Assembly (NCBI GenBank): GCA_009760855.2
Contig: WPIO01000005.1
Location: 11,253,001-11,313,000 of the forward strand
From: Cristatella mucedo
Taxonomy: Eukaryota > Bryozoa > Phylactolaemata > Cristatellidae
Direction of reading: 5' to 3'
DNA: 60,000 nucleotides
Positions 34,397 through 45,545 of the stretch are shown piece after piece. The position numbers and the translations under genes were made by a program. Numbering within the stretch: position 1 is the first letter of the stretch; every line of letters begins with the position of its first letter. Below the pieces are notes generated by a model, which did no database searches, was not told the DNA's origin, and saw nothing but the letters and a program-made list of their open reading frames with translations.

Positions 34397-35219
34397 CTAC
34401 AACCGTAAGTAACAAGACTTATTAGCATTCAGTCAACATGGTGTCAAAGGCACTGGTCGATTGTGAGAGGCACATTCATTAGGAAAGACCTACTCACAAC
34501 ACATCAGCCGGTAGAGCTCCTAGGTAGCTACAATCTACTTGTGCAATGCGTGCAGAACCTAGATTCAGCTGTTCAATTTTAACGAGCAAGCATTTCAAAG
34601 TTGATGACAGATTGGCGATGGCTACAGCAGCACAAACACAGCAAAAAAACACTCGAGCTTGGACCACGTGAAAATGAAATTTCTTTGAATGCCAACCTCT
34701 TTTTGCATTACATGCAAAACACGACTGAAAATCTGAAAAAGCTGTGAACATGGATCCGATTTACCAACAAAGACAGCATAGGAAGGTCCAAGTGATATAC
34801 AATAATGAAGTGTCAATAAAATAACACACATCGCTGACTAGTAATGCCAAAGCTCAGAGGCTCATGTTTCGATGGCTAACCACTGAGGCCAAAAAGATTA
34901 GAGGACCGGCAATTCGTCCCCAAAAACAACTGAAAATAGATAGCTGAAAAATTAAACGCTTGAAATTAGCAAAAAGATGCTCTGTCGAGTACATGACTGA
35001 TGGGAACAGCAAACTTGGCCAAGAGACGGCTCCAACAGAGGGTTACGACTAGACTCTGTTATCCTTATTCCACAGAGTTATCGCTCACTGATCAAATGTT
35101 GCTTCGCAGGATCTAGCCCATCGGTAGGCAGCCGGTGCACCTCAAGAGCGAAATGAGAAGTGCAAGTAATACATCAACACAGATCAGCCAGCAAGCACTG
35201 CATGTAAGCAACGACTTAC

Positions 35220-35321
35220 CACTTTTGCAGCTTCAGAGGCAACTTTCCAGTCCAGCCGCTGCAACATTCGCTTAATAAAATCAGGATTGAAGTCTACCTC
35301 AGCAACATCAACTTCTTTTGC
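35220..35321 (-). CDS. TRMT112: TRMT112, exon 2
   Basis: 34 codons, phase 0 at both ends, acceptor ATTTATTTTAG and donor GTAAGT. VDFNPDFIKRMLQRLDWKVA and SEAAK match human TRMT112 VEFNPNFVARMIPKVEWSAF and LEAAD, the helical part that packs against partner methyltransferases. Confidence 0.96.
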
Positions 35322-36002
35322 CTAAAATAAATTCCAGCTTCTCATCATACAGCAAAATGCATTCACCTGATGCTGCAGTTGTGGCCCTCTTGCTCATTAC
35401 ATTTCAGGCAGCACTAATTCGTGTGTTCACTACACATACATGGCAGCCCCCACACGACATACAATACCGCATGGCAGCATAGTACAAGCTGATAGAAGCT
35501 CATTTTTGAAATCACGAACACTCTTGCCGGGTTAAATTGCTGGCTCAACATATGCATCCAGGATGACTAGCAGCACGACGAAGACAACATGCAAAAGTAA
35601 GGTCATAGACGTAGTGTTCTCGCTTAGTCGAAACTGGACTTTAAGATATCAAATGAACAATGGAACTCGAATAGCCCTCGAGAAAAGTAAGCATACCAAA
35701 ATTATTGCAACATAAACCACTAGAAGTGCTGCATCCATAGGGATACTAGACTCCCATACACACAACAAAATGCTTCTACTAAGGCCCAAGCTATAACATA
35801 GTATCAATGAAAGATGCTTTTTTAAGGTCACCATACATTTCATACACCCCAGGAGTATAGGGTTCCTTACACATCAGGCAGAAGCAAAATGCCAATCAGC
35901 AACTATACGACGGTTCTGGACTAGACTGCTGATCGTATCCGTTTATTATAAAAGGAGCCCCAAAAAGGGTCGAAAACCCTGAGTAAAGTACACCAGTAAG
36001 AC

Positions 36003-36690
36003 TCATAATAGTAACATGATATTTGCATGGCACCCAATGAGAACTAATCTCTTTCTAAGCACTATGCATATGGTGGAAAGGAAGCATGTCGATTGGTTAG
36101 TGATACATGAATAGTGTCAGCACACATAAGCATGCAATGGACAAGTCATGTACACGGAGCAATGCAGGGAGAAACAAAGGTGTGTAGCTTCTTTTAAATA
36201 TTGTCAAGTCAGAGGATGTCGTAAAGTCAGTCAGCAGTGACTTCCAGGATTTACGGGCATTAGAAACTGAAGATACAGTCACCACAGGATTCGAGGTTAG
36301 TTGGAGTCACAGCTAAACGACTTGAAAGTCAGATGAGCCTGCAAATCAATTATAAGCCAGATCAGGAAGAATTGTGGGTAGATAGAACGGAAAAAGACAA
36401 CGAAGGGATGTAACAGTACGTGATAGAACCTCGAAGTTGATATGCTGCTTGATAGGCAGCCAGTGCACGTCTGTGAAAAGTGGCGTAATGTGGCAATTGC
36501 AATGTTCACGACAGGCAAGCCTTGCTACTGAGTTTCGAGGAACTGCAAGCTTAATATTGGAAAGGCAGGAAGACCTACGAGTAGTGTGTTATAGAAATCG
36601 AGACGGGTGTAACAAATGCATTGGCTAACTTGGATGTGGTATCCTTATCTCAACAGGCCCAAGTTTTCGAAATGGTATACAGCTAACAGT
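36003..36690 (-). mobile_element. Decayed LINE-A in TRMT112 intron 1
   Basis: Inverted tail GAGAACTAATCTCTTTCTAA at 36040. The inverted RT block at 36200-36640 (GATAGGCAGCCAGTGCACGT, GTGGCGTAATGTGGCAATTG) corresponds to the HWLPV region of other copies. Confidence 0.75.
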
Positions 36691-37164
36691 AGGCATTCTT
36701 GACTGTGGAGCAGAAAGAGTAATCTAATGAAAGGTCACTTTGGAACAGAACACTCAGATTGCAGATCCAAAAGGAGATATGTCGGCTGAGCCCATCTTTA
36801 ATCGTTAAGCAGTAGGCATTCAAATTTCTGAGTAACACTGGGTTTGCCAAAAACTAGTTGGTTTTATCCCCATTCCATTTTAGAAAAGTTTGCTGCAATC
36901 CAAGCACAAATTTCAGCAACACATACAGCAAGGGACTTAAAAGAGTTCGAGGTCCAGGAAGGCAGGTGGAGAGGTCAAAGCACAGGGACAGATGCATGCC
37001 ATCTACGTTAGAAAAATGAAAGCCTAGATTGTGCTTGGTGACTAAATCGGCAAGACAGTGAGAGAGTATAGATTGTGAGAAGAGACCACATACAGGTATC
37101 AGGGGCACCCTCAAGTTTAATGGCTCTTCTGATGATTGGTGCTCGTTGACGTCTGTGCTATATA

Positions 37165-37300
37165 TAATATATAATTCATTTGTATAGCACCCCAAGAGAA
37201 CTACATCTCTATTCAGGCACTTCACATGTGCCTCAGGGCTCGAGCACACGACCTCAGCCAGACCTTAGTCGGGGCGAGCACCTTAACTGCTGGACTGTGA
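37165..37300 (-). mobile_element. SINE-B, minus orientation
   Basis: ATAATTCATTTGTATAGCAC, TCTCTATTCAGGCACTTCAC, CAGGGCTCGAGCACACGACC and CCTTAACTGCTGGAC. It lies immediately upstream of a LINE-A copy. Confidence 0.85.
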
Positions 37301-37371
37301 AATCCTACCATGAGATATGACCGAATAATTGGATTGCAGTATAGATATTGGATTGCAGTATAGGTATATAT

Positions 37372-38057
37372 CACTGCTTGCTGGCCTACCGGCATCTGCA
37401 ATCAAGCGATTACTGCTGTTGCAAAACTCCGCAGCTAGACTTGTCTGTCGCGAGCATCGCAGTTGCCACATCGCACCACTTCTCGCAGACCTGCACTGGC
37501 TACCAGTCAAGCAACGGATTGACTTCAAGGTTTTGTCGCTCACTTTTAGGTCACTTCCTTCTTTGGCTCCATCCTATCTCTCAGATCTACTCCCCCACCA
37601 GGCCAAGCATCGTACCACTCGCTTTTCGAATCCAACAGTCTATCAATAGCTCGTACAAACCTCAAATCCTTTGGAGACCGTGCATTTAGTTCGTATGCTC
37701 CCAAAGCCTGGAACTCCCTCCCGACTTGCGTCAGAACATCCCCTGACCTGACCACATTTAAAAAGAACTTTAAAACACCTATTTAGGACAGCATTTAGTG
37801 GGTCCCTGTGATTCGTCCTTCATGTGCTTGTGCGTGCTGCCACTGTGCATGCTGCCACTAACCACATTTGCATGCTGACCCTGTGCATGTCACCCCCTAA
37901 CCATGTTATTCATTTTATTTGTTTATCAAGCATGATATTACTCACCATTCAATTGCATTTCCCTTTGCAGCAAATGTAAAATTCCTAGAGAGAGATTGAG
38001 TTCTCTGAGGGCACTTTATCAAGTGCATAATAATAATTATTATTATTATTATTAGGT
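37372..38057 (+). mobile_element. LINE-A, 5'-truncated, fairly well preserved
   Basis: RT C-terminal block: LLLLQNSAARLVCREHRSCH, IAPLLADLHWLPVKQRIDFK, SYLSDLLPHQAKHRT and a WNSLP region. Then the 3' UTR with AAATTCCTAGAGAGAGATTG and TTCTCTGAGGGCACTTTATC and an AAT/ATT tail. It is nearly the same as the 43.2 kb copy but has frameshifts. Confidence 0.88.
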
Positions 38058-38221
38058 GCAGCCCAGGTGAGATAATAGGTACTCAAGAAGAAGAGATTAG
38101 TGTATGATACTACCGGTCGGCCGAGATATTGCCTAGGTGCTATATTTCTGCTTTGAGCAAGTAAATGTCAAAATTTGACGGTTACTGAAATTTTTAGATT
38201 CCTTCCTTTTGGCTTGAGGGG

Positions 38222-38392
38222 GGTGAGCCGTGATGGCACACTAGGTAAGGCGGTTGCTTTCACGACCTCGGTCCCGAGGTCGTGGGTTCGATTCCTGCGG
38301 TGGGCGATTCTTTATCGCCACTGCAAGCGGTGGTGATAGCCGTAAAGGCTCTTCTGTCGCTATACAAAAAGAGGCTGTTTAATCAGCTAGGA
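38222..38392 (+). mobile_element. SINE-A, best-preserved copy
   Basis: GTGAGCCGTGATGGCACACT AGGTAAGGCGG carries the A-box region and GTGGGTTCGATTCCTGCGGT the B box. GCCACTGCAAGCGGTGGTGA follows, and the 3' end is CTATACAAAAAGAGGCTGTT before TAATCAGCTAG. It contains no LINE-A hairpin, so its LINE partner is different. Confidence 0.88.
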
Positions 38393-38547
38393 TTTCTTCC
38401 TTTTCTTTCTAGAGCAAACACTGTTCAATGTACTTTTTCTACAATACGAGCCTCACTAGCAAGAATAGCATTACACCTTCTTGAGTGTTGCCTAATTTTT
38501 ATCTTTCCTTTTATAAATATACTTAACCAGACAATACATGAGCAGAA

Positions 38548-38645
38548 ATAATAATAATACTAATATATTTATATAGCCCCTCAGAAAACTTAATTTCTTT
38601 CTGGGCATTTTACATATGCTGTAAAAGAAGTATGTCAATATGGCA
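38548..38645 (-). mobile_element. LINE-A 3' end, inverted
   Basis: AATAATAATACTAATATATT, CCCTCAGAAAACTTAATTTC and GGGCATTTTACATATGCTGT. Confidence 0.75.
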
Positions 38646-38784
38646 AATATTTACCAAGCCAACCCAGCCAACTCAATTTATTGCACTGTTGTACTGTACA
38701 TGCACACATACAAATGTGGTACCTCCAAGGTATCTATCTGTAAACACTGCAGTGAGTTGGAGTGGAAGCACGGGGCTATTAAAT

Positions 38785-38920
38785 ATACATAATTTATTTG
38801 CATAGCACCCTAAGAGAACCTCATCACTATTCAGTCGCTTCACAACTGCCACAAGGTCCGAGCTCATGACCTCTTGGTCGGGGCAAGCACCTTAACCACT
38901 GGGCCAAACCAGAAAGGCCA
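38785..38920 (-). mobile_element. SINE-B, minus orientation
   Basis: ATAATTTATTTGCATAGCAC, a degraded TTCAGTCGCTTCACAACTGC, and head CCTTAACCACTGGGCCAAAC. Confidence 0.78.
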
Positions 38921-39231
38921 TATGTCTTTGGCCGAGTTCACCTGCCGGAGAGTTATCTATATTAAACCGAGTTTAAATGCAAGGGCTTGCTTTAGACCTC
39001 CATCTTGTAGGAAGTTTAACGGTCAGTTTGACTTCCGTCTTGCTTCTTCTAGCCGACTAATAGCTACAGCCCCCAGTGGTAAAGAAAAATTGCTTCAGGT
39101 AGGAAATGGCCCACGTCGGTGTACTTTCCGGTGAAGTAAACCTTCCCTGGTTGCACTTATCACCCGCCTCATCACCTGATTCCAATATGAGGAACTAGTA
39201 CAGTTCTATAAACATGATCTCGGGCTGGGAT

Positions 39232-39560
39232 AATAATAATAATACACTTGTATAGTGCCCTCAGAGAACTGAATCTCTTTCTAGGCACTTTACAGATGCT
39301 GCAAAGAAAGCATGACCAAATCGGTGATAACATCCACAAGCAGCAGGCATAGTAGAAGCAGGTACACCACACGAAGAACAAATCACAAAGACCCACCAAA
39401 TGCTGTAATAAATTAGTTGCGTTTTAAGCTACTTTTTAATTTTCGTCATGTCAGAGGATGTTGTGCCATGCGTCGGTAGTGAGTTCCAGGCTTTGGGAAC
39501 ATGGGAACTAAAGGCACGGGCTCCAACGGTTTTGAGGTTCGTAAGATATGGCTAAAATAC
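39232..39560 (-). mobile_element. LINE-A 3' part, inverted
   Basis: AATAATAATAATACACTTGT, GAGAACTGAATCTCTTTCTA, then the inverted WNSLP region (GTAGTGAGTTCCAGGCTTTG) at 39475. Confidence 0.78.
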
Positions 39561-40325
39561 ATCAATGATTCCAGCGGTCTAGACGTCAGCCATCCCTTTC
39601 AAAATAATTAAGATCTGCTGCCCTTGACGGTACCTATGATTGGTCGTTTGTTCGTGGCGTCCTTTGGTCTTGCTTCCGCCTCGGTCCAGAAGTAGCCATG
39701 TTAAGCTCCTCCCGTCTTCCATCGGTCGTGGACCACCCAACCAATCTTGGTAACGTATGCACCAAAGACCGAAACAGGACCGACCGAGTAAACGCAGCTT
39801 AGGGGGATAGAGGCTACGCATCCGCTTTCGCGCTTGTCACTAGAATAGCACTTTATCAAGAGTATTATTATTAGAATCTAAAAATCAGTCTCTGACACTC
39901 GAGAAAGGTAAACAGCTACATAACGAAGCCAATCAAAATTCCACCAGTCTAATCTCCAACGCATGAACCTGAATGTAAGAGGGGCAGCAACAGGGTGCGA
40001 AGGTATTCAACCATATAAAATAATAAGCGCACTAGACACACTCCACCGCTAAGGTACAGTTCTCCATTATACAGCTACCATATAAGGAAGAGCAGTTTAA
40101 GAAATGAAAAATTCAAGCACAATACTTTGAGTAAGTTTACCTACACAATTGATGCTGCGGTGTCGGCCGCTTTGGCTATGGACGTTTGGGCCACATATGT
40201 TCGACCAGCGGCCGAGATATCCGCACGGCCATGAGGATTGAGCGATTAGAAATCCGAACGTAAGCACGTGGGCAACCTGTACTCGTGCTTGGTCAAAACG
40301 CGCATTATTGAACTGTTCCACTTAC

Positions 40326-40403
40326 CGTTATTTTCAGAGGGTAACCCATGGTGACACCTTTGATGATGTTGGAAGTCAACAGATTGTGCGTTAAGAGTTT
40401 CAT
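40326..40403 (-). CDS. TRMT112: TRMT112, exon 1 with start codon
   Basis: TRMT112 is the small cofactor that stabilises and activates several methyltransferases acting on tRNA, rRNA and release factor (in human: ALKBH8, TRMT11, BUD23, METTL5, HEMK2). This exon encodes MKLLTHNLLTSNIIKGVTMG plus YPLKIT and ends at donor GTAAGT. It matches the human N-terminus MKLLTHNLLSSHVRGV. The four exons are 26, 34, 32 and 33 codons plus stop, all phase 0, giving 125 residues, the same length as human. ATG 40403 is the family start. Introns 1 and 3 are 4.9 and 6.3 kb and full of LINE and SINE copies. The promoter should lie just above 40403, where I see no clear TATA or CCAAT box. Confidence 0.96.
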
Positions 40404-41178
40404 TTTGATGCAAAGGCTCTCAACTAGTGCAACCTTGAACTCAAGAGAAACTTCCGCCTTACCGCTTATCAAAATGGACTCGCTGTGACAGCAGACCGTG
40501 TTTGCGCATATACAAGCTGCGAGGTATTGTAATGCGTGTGCTTGTTAATTTGACCTCAATTATAGCTGCAGTGATTATATATCTATGATTTATTATAAAA
40601 AAAGACCTCGTGCACTATAATTTTTCATTGGACTGGCCCAATTAGAGACGGAATTCACAAGGCACGCAAACAGAATCAAACCTCTGAAGTGGATTGCATG
40701 AGAACGCGTGCGCAATTGTGCAAACTTTTGTGGGTATGCATGAATTACAACATATGCGTATCATAGTATTATAAACGATCCGTGGTGGAGCTTCATGCGG
40801 TCAATTTCTGGTCAATAACGTGGTCAATTTTCGCGGTCAATTTCTGCGGTGAACAAAGTGGATTGCGGTAGTGGCGAGAATCTTCGCAGCCAATTTGTAC
40901 GAGAACACACGAGAGCGATACGATGAAATTTGATTGGCACATTATAATGGAGTGTTATTGCAGTGTTCACTCAAAATTTGATCTTCCTGTCGCCTATTTC
41001 CGTTCAAGTTTTGCTTTATTACGATGAATTGCGGTAATTCGTTGCAAACGTCCAAGTTGGACATTTGCAACGAAACAAGCGTAGTTGCAACGCAGTTGGA
41101 CCATGCAAGTCACTTGCTCAATCCCAGCTACCAGGTGTTGTTAGAAACTCACTTACTATGTATGCACAAATCCACGCA

Positions 41179-41266
41179 TACACACACACACACATGCATA
41201 TACTTTCATACACATGTGTATGTAGATATATATATACACACATATATAAATATATATATATATATG
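41179..41266. repeat. CA and TA microsatellites
   Basis: Short (CA)n at about 41179-41195 and (TA)n at about 41223-41266, upstream of the TRMT112 start. Confidence 0.85.
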
Positions 41267-41277
41267 GTAATTTACCG

Positions 41278-41455
41278 AATGATAATGATAATAGTGATAC
41301 ATTTGTACAGCGACTTAGGAGAACTGAATCTCTTTACAGGCCCTTTACAGATGCTGTACAGAAAGAAAATGAACAAATTATTAGTGGTAACATTCACAAT
41401 TTCATCAGGCACAAAATTATTAGATGTGACATGCACAAGGTCCACATGTAGATAT
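41278..41455 (-). mobile_element. LINE-A 3' end, inverted
   Basis: AATGATAATGATAATAGTGA, GGAGAACTGAATCTCTTTAC, CCCTTTACAGATGCTGTACA and AACATTCACAATTTCATC match other inverted 3' UTRs. Confidence 0.75.
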
Positions 41456-41829
41456 GGTTAGTAGGGAATCGAAGGAATCGTTAGTAGGAACGTTAGTAAA
41501 GGAATAATTATTAGGAACGCATTATTATAGACCCGGGTATCAAGAACTAACCTCAATGATTTCAGTGCTTGAGGAACACAATTTCCTTGCGTCATGGAAT
41601 TCTCGTTAGTTGAAAATATTTGTATGATAAAACCTGGTTTGCAGACCAGGTGCTAAGAAACAAGTGCAGTGGTCCTGTTTTTGCAGCGTCCTAATTAACT
41701 TTTAACTTGTTATATATTCGCCATTTTAGAATAATATGATTTTTTAGAACCACCTGAGTACAGAGAATTAAGATTTACTGAACACACCAAGTATTCTCTC
41801 AACAAAATTTATCTTGACGAAGAATTATT

Positions 41830-42225
41830 TTAGGCATTTTCTAACCATCATCGAGGGTGTATTAGCTGTTCCATTCCTCAGCTTTATGACCGTTGGCGAC
41901 AGAACCTTTAGCTCTGCTGGTCCTAGACTGTGGAACTCGCTTCCACGATTCTTATGTATCGAGAAAACGACTACTCTCCTGCTGCCGATTATGGCACATC
42001 CTTTCCAACGGCCCTGACTGCTACTTCCATGCTACTCACTACCTCAACTGCACTCCTGACTCTGCTATGCTTCCCACTTTCTCTTCATTGCGTGAGATAA
42101 AGTCTGTTGGCTACCGAATGCGTACCGAAAGCTCCTTAGGCTGTGAGTGCGCTGTACAAAACTCCCGCTTAACACGAACATAGTCTTAGTAGATTTGTGG
42201 AGTTACAAACGGAGATACATTGCAT
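41830..42225 (+). mobile_element. LINE-B 3' fragment
   Basis: AVPFLSFMTVGDRTFSSAGP and RLWNSLPRFL, then the LINE-B 3' UTR ending GTTACAAACGGAGATACATT and GCATTACATT. A frameshift lies after the WNSLP block. Confidence 0.87.
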
Positions 42226-42365
42226 TACATTTGAAACATGCTACTTTGATCCCACACAACAAGCCCGACGTAGTTCAAATCGAAGCGAAAAATCAATGAC
42301 GCTAGACAAAACCACCGCCGCATTTTCTGATAGAGAAGGAATATAAAAAATTCAAGGGGGCTGCT

Positions 42366-42466
<101 letters not shown>

Positions 42467-42499
42467 TACGGCAGTGCGACAGCCAAACGAGATCTCACG

Positions 42500-43150
42500 T
42501 ATGTACTGCAATTCTCTCTGTTAAAGATTGCTGGTCCATATCTTTAATCTTCGGCAGCCACTGCACAACTCAGCAGCTCGTCTGGCCTGTCGCCATCGCC
42601 ATAGCTGCCACATCACACTACTTACGAGTTTTACTGGCCTTCCATCAAGCATAGAATCAACTTCATAATTCACTTTGGTCTACTGGTCGCTCCACTTGCT
42701 TGTATCAGTCTACCTTTCTGACCTCTTGCTTCTCCAATTTGCTCTCGCACCAGGCTCCTCCATTTTTAGTCGCCTAGCCGGTTCTCCCACAAAATCGATA
42801 TCTCTCGATCGGGCCTTCAGTAAGCACAGCTATTCTGGAGCTCACTTCACCTTAAACCAAGTTAATCTATGTCACCACACCGTTAACTTTGTAACATTTA
42901 AGCGTCAGCAGAAGAAGCATTTTCGCAAGGCTTTCTCTGCACCCCAATAAACTAGTCTTTTTTCCTGTGTTTTTCGTGATTACCTGAGCACAATTCGGTG
43001 CATACTACTTAGTAATGGTCACACAAACTACCCACCTTGTCTTCTCGTATGGTTTTGCACGCTGGTCTTAGCATGAAACCGGTGTGTCTTTGCATGCTTG
43101 CCTTCGCATCATCGATATGACGCTATTGGTTATTTCATCTCCTTCGAGGA
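42500..43150 (+). mobile_element. Strongly decayed LINE-A
   Basis: GCAGCTCGTCTGGCCTGTCG CCATCG and CTGCCACATCACACTACTTA near 42560-42620 correspond to the ARLVCREHRSCHI block. CCATCAAGCATAGAATCAAC TTC corresponds to the QRIDF block. The 3' UTR-like part runs to about 43150, where a younger copy begins. Confidence 0.65.
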
Positions 43151-43164
43151 GTTGTAAAGAGCAT

Positions 43165-44022
43165 GGATCAAGAGAAATCTAGGTGTCATATTCCAAAGCG
43201 ACCTCTCGTTAGACGACCACATCAGCTCCACAGTCAAATCTGCCTATTTTCAGCTTCATAACATTGCTAAAATTTGGGCTTGTTTAGATAAGGATACCAC
43301 GTCCAAGTTGTTCCATGCATTCGTGACATCCCGTCTCGACTTCTGCAACTCACTGCTTACTGGCCTACCAGCATGTGCGATCAGGCGATTGCAGCCTGTG
43401 CAAAACTCTGCAGCTAGGCTTGTCTGTCGTGAGCATCGCAGTTGCCACATTACTCCACTTCTCGCCGACCTGCACTGGCTACCAGTGAGGCAACGGATTG
43501 ACTTCAAGGTTTTGTCGCTCACTTTTAGGTCTCTTCATTCTATGGCTCCAGCCTATCTTTCAGATATACTACCCCATCAGGCCAAGCATCGTACCACCCG
43601 CTTTTCGGAATCCAACAGTCTAGAAATACCTCGTACAAACCTTAAATCCTTTGGAGACCGTGCATTTAGCTCGTATGCTCCCACAGCCTGGAACTCCCTC
43701 CCGACCTGCATCAGAACATCCCCTGACCTGACCACATTTAAAAGAAACTTAAAAACACACCTATTTAGGACAGCATTTAGTGGGTCCCTGTGATTCGTCC
43801 TTGATGTGCTTATGCGTGCTGACACTGTGCGTGCTGCCACTAACCACATTTGCATGCTGACCCTGTGCATGTCACCCCTAACCATATTATTCATTTCGTT
43901 TGTTTTTCAAGCATGATTTTACTTACTATTCAATTGCATATCACTTTGCAGCAAATGTAAAGTGCCTAGAAAGAGATTAAGTTCTCTGAGGGCGCTTTAT
44001 CAAGTGCAATATTATTATTATT
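43165..44022 (+). mobile_element. LINE-A, best-preserved copy (RT C-terminal region to tail)
   Basis: The frame contains NLGVIFQSDLSLDDHISSTV, SRLDFCNSLLTGLPACAIRR, LLADLHWLPVRQRIDFKVLS and AFSSYAPTAWNSLP, the C-terminal block typical of CR1/L2-clade LINE reverse transcriptases. A 3' UTR follows and ends AAAGTGCCTAGAAAGAGATT, AAGTTCTCTGAGGGCGCTTT and an (ATT)n tail. One 161-codon frame (43308-43793) is intact. The rest of the element, including the RT core and endonuclease, is missing. Confidence 0.92.
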
Positions 44023-44071
44023 TAATTCTAAGGGTACTATGCAGACGACATACTATTGTTTCAATTTGTAG

Positions 44072-44205
44072 GAGTCTGAAAAGATGGTAAGCAGTTTGAG
44101 AAGCGATTTGGAAAGACAGAAGCCTGTATTACGAAGTGCTACAGCAGAGCTTTAGGCTTTAGTAGGCAAGCATGGGATCGTGCACTGAAGTGGAAGCCAG
44201 ACATG
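44072..44205 (+). pseudogene. ODF2: Decayed copy of an ODF2 exon
   Basis: After an AG (TTCAATTTGTAG) the frame reads ESEKMVSSLRSDLERQ, then VLRSATAEL and a stop. It corresponds to ESERRVSSLNDDLERQ and SRSATAEL at the start of the exon at 1792-2066. The match continues with gaps to about 44205 (AGCATGGGATCGTGCACTGA AGTGGAAGC against AGCATGCGATCGCGTGTTGA AGTGGAGGC). The acceptor is copied too, so this is a DNA-level duplication, not a processed transcript. The stop and frameshifts mean it is not functional. Confidence 0.8.
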
Positions 44206-44229
44206 CTGAGTGATTTTATTGCCTGTCCT

Positions 44230-44310
44230 GACACTCTTAGTTATTGCTTCTCTTGCGTCGAGTTGTAAAGCACCTGCGCAGAGATTCGGTTATAGTAGGG
44301 TGCCGTAAAA
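44230..44310 (+). mobile_element. LINE-A-like 3' end fragment
   Basis: CTTAGTTATTGCTTCTCTTG and GTTGTAAAGCACCTGCGCAG resemble the diverged LINE-A end at 46.95-47.05 kb (GGCTATTGCTTCTCTTGCAG). Confidence 0.45.
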
Positions 44311-45097
44311 TAGGATTAATACTAAACTATCTAATAGAGTGCAATCGGCAAAAACCACTTGCTATATCAGACAGTGCAGAACTGCCTAAAAGTGAACACG
44401 TAAAAGTGTTTTGCAACGCTCGGATATCTTTATTACATTTAAACTTTGGTTGATACAACCGCAGATCAAACAGTGGCATTGATGGACACTCATTACTAAG
44501 ATAGAATACTATGGTTCACCAGACTAACAGAGTCTCAGACATTATAAAACATGGCAACCGCCTTGCTTCTGGTAGACACGTGGTCGCAAAAAGCCAAGGT
44601 TGCCGCTGAACATTGGGCATACTGCATGGGAGCACTCGTAGGGATCATCATTGATGCCCGGCTAACAATGTCAGCCATAAACATGGGGGCAGCTAGCCCA
44701 TACTGGGCTTTGGGATTCAAAACTCCATTTTTTTAGTATGTACAAAACGTCTGGATCAACCCCCGTATCTCGAATAACTGACAAGATTAGCTTAGGGAAG
44801 CCTTGTCAGGACTGTGAAATGACCAGCAATCAGCTCACACAAATCAGTAGCTGGCTAAATAGGCAATCAACGCAACTGAAATTTGGCTGTAACTTCGGGA
44901 TGAAAGTTGTGACAAACTACACGTGCCAGCTTTGCTATAGCTGTCATACGGCAGCTCTATATCCACACTCAAAATTCTTCGGTGTAAAAGGCATGCAATT
45001 CAATGCTGCTTCCATCTAAGAAAAATACGGGTCTGAACTCTTCAATAAGGCATAGAACTAATCGCATAAGCACACGAGAACGATAGATGCTTCTGTG
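44311..45097. other. Intergenic, unassigned
   Basis: Lies between TRMT112 and the DAXX 3' end. Frames of 61-93 codons on both strands have no recognisable product. Confidence 0.4.
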
Positions 45098-45178
45098 CTA
45101 TGCCTGTAGCTCATCAATTGCAGCATCATTGAAAACAATGAATTGGGATCCAGGGGCAGACATATCAATGGCTAGGTC
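45098..45178 (-). CDS. DAXX: Possible DAXX terminal exon
   Basis: A good acceptor (CATTAATTTTCTTAG) is followed by 26 codons and TAG: DLAIDMSAPGSQFIVFNDAA then IDELQA. Joined in phase 0 from a weak donor AAG|GTGCCT at 45569 it would replace the last seven residues of the preceding exon. FIVF followed by acidic residues resembles a SUMO-interacting motif, and vertebrate DAXX ends in one (IIVLSDSD). The weak donor (similar to ODF2 exon 4) and the lack of direct homology keep this tentative. Confidence 0.42.
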   Translation of the reverse strand, partial: DLAIDMSAPGSQFIVFNDAAIDELQA

Positions 45179-45545
45179 CTAAGAAAATTAATGCTGCATA
45201 ACAGCAAACAATAAATTACGGTTAGCAGGTGCGATCGGAACATTCGTGGACAATGCCAAAGTCAAATCTTGTAATACAAAGGCGACTAATAATATAAAAC
45301 GCTAGGTAAAGACAGCCGTGATCGTGAATGCAGCCTTTTCTCTCCTGGCAGTGAACTGAGGCACGTAACGGTTGAAGGTCAGCATGACTCGTTCAACGTG
45401 GTGCACTGCCCACAAAGCTGCCGTCTCATCAGCAATCGAAAATCGTGATTAGTTTACTGGCATTGTTTGCACTCCGCACGGTGGACTCGCTGAGTTCTCA
45501 GTGAGGAGAAAGGAAATCACCGCAAGTGCACTGCATGCAACCACG

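Noticed and set aside
34381-34402. Alternative CAG acceptor for TRMT112 exon 3
   Set aside because: It breaks the phase with exon 2. The upstream TAG acceptor gives a continuous frame and the correct total of 125 residues.
38222-38310. Functional tRNA gene
   Set aside because: A good B box, but the sequence recurs at 17.5, 47.9 and 52.8 kb with the same non-tRNA 3' region. It is SINE-A.
43308-43793. A host gene of 161 codons
   Set aside because: The sequence is the C-terminal part of a LINE reverse transcriptase with several copies in the window.
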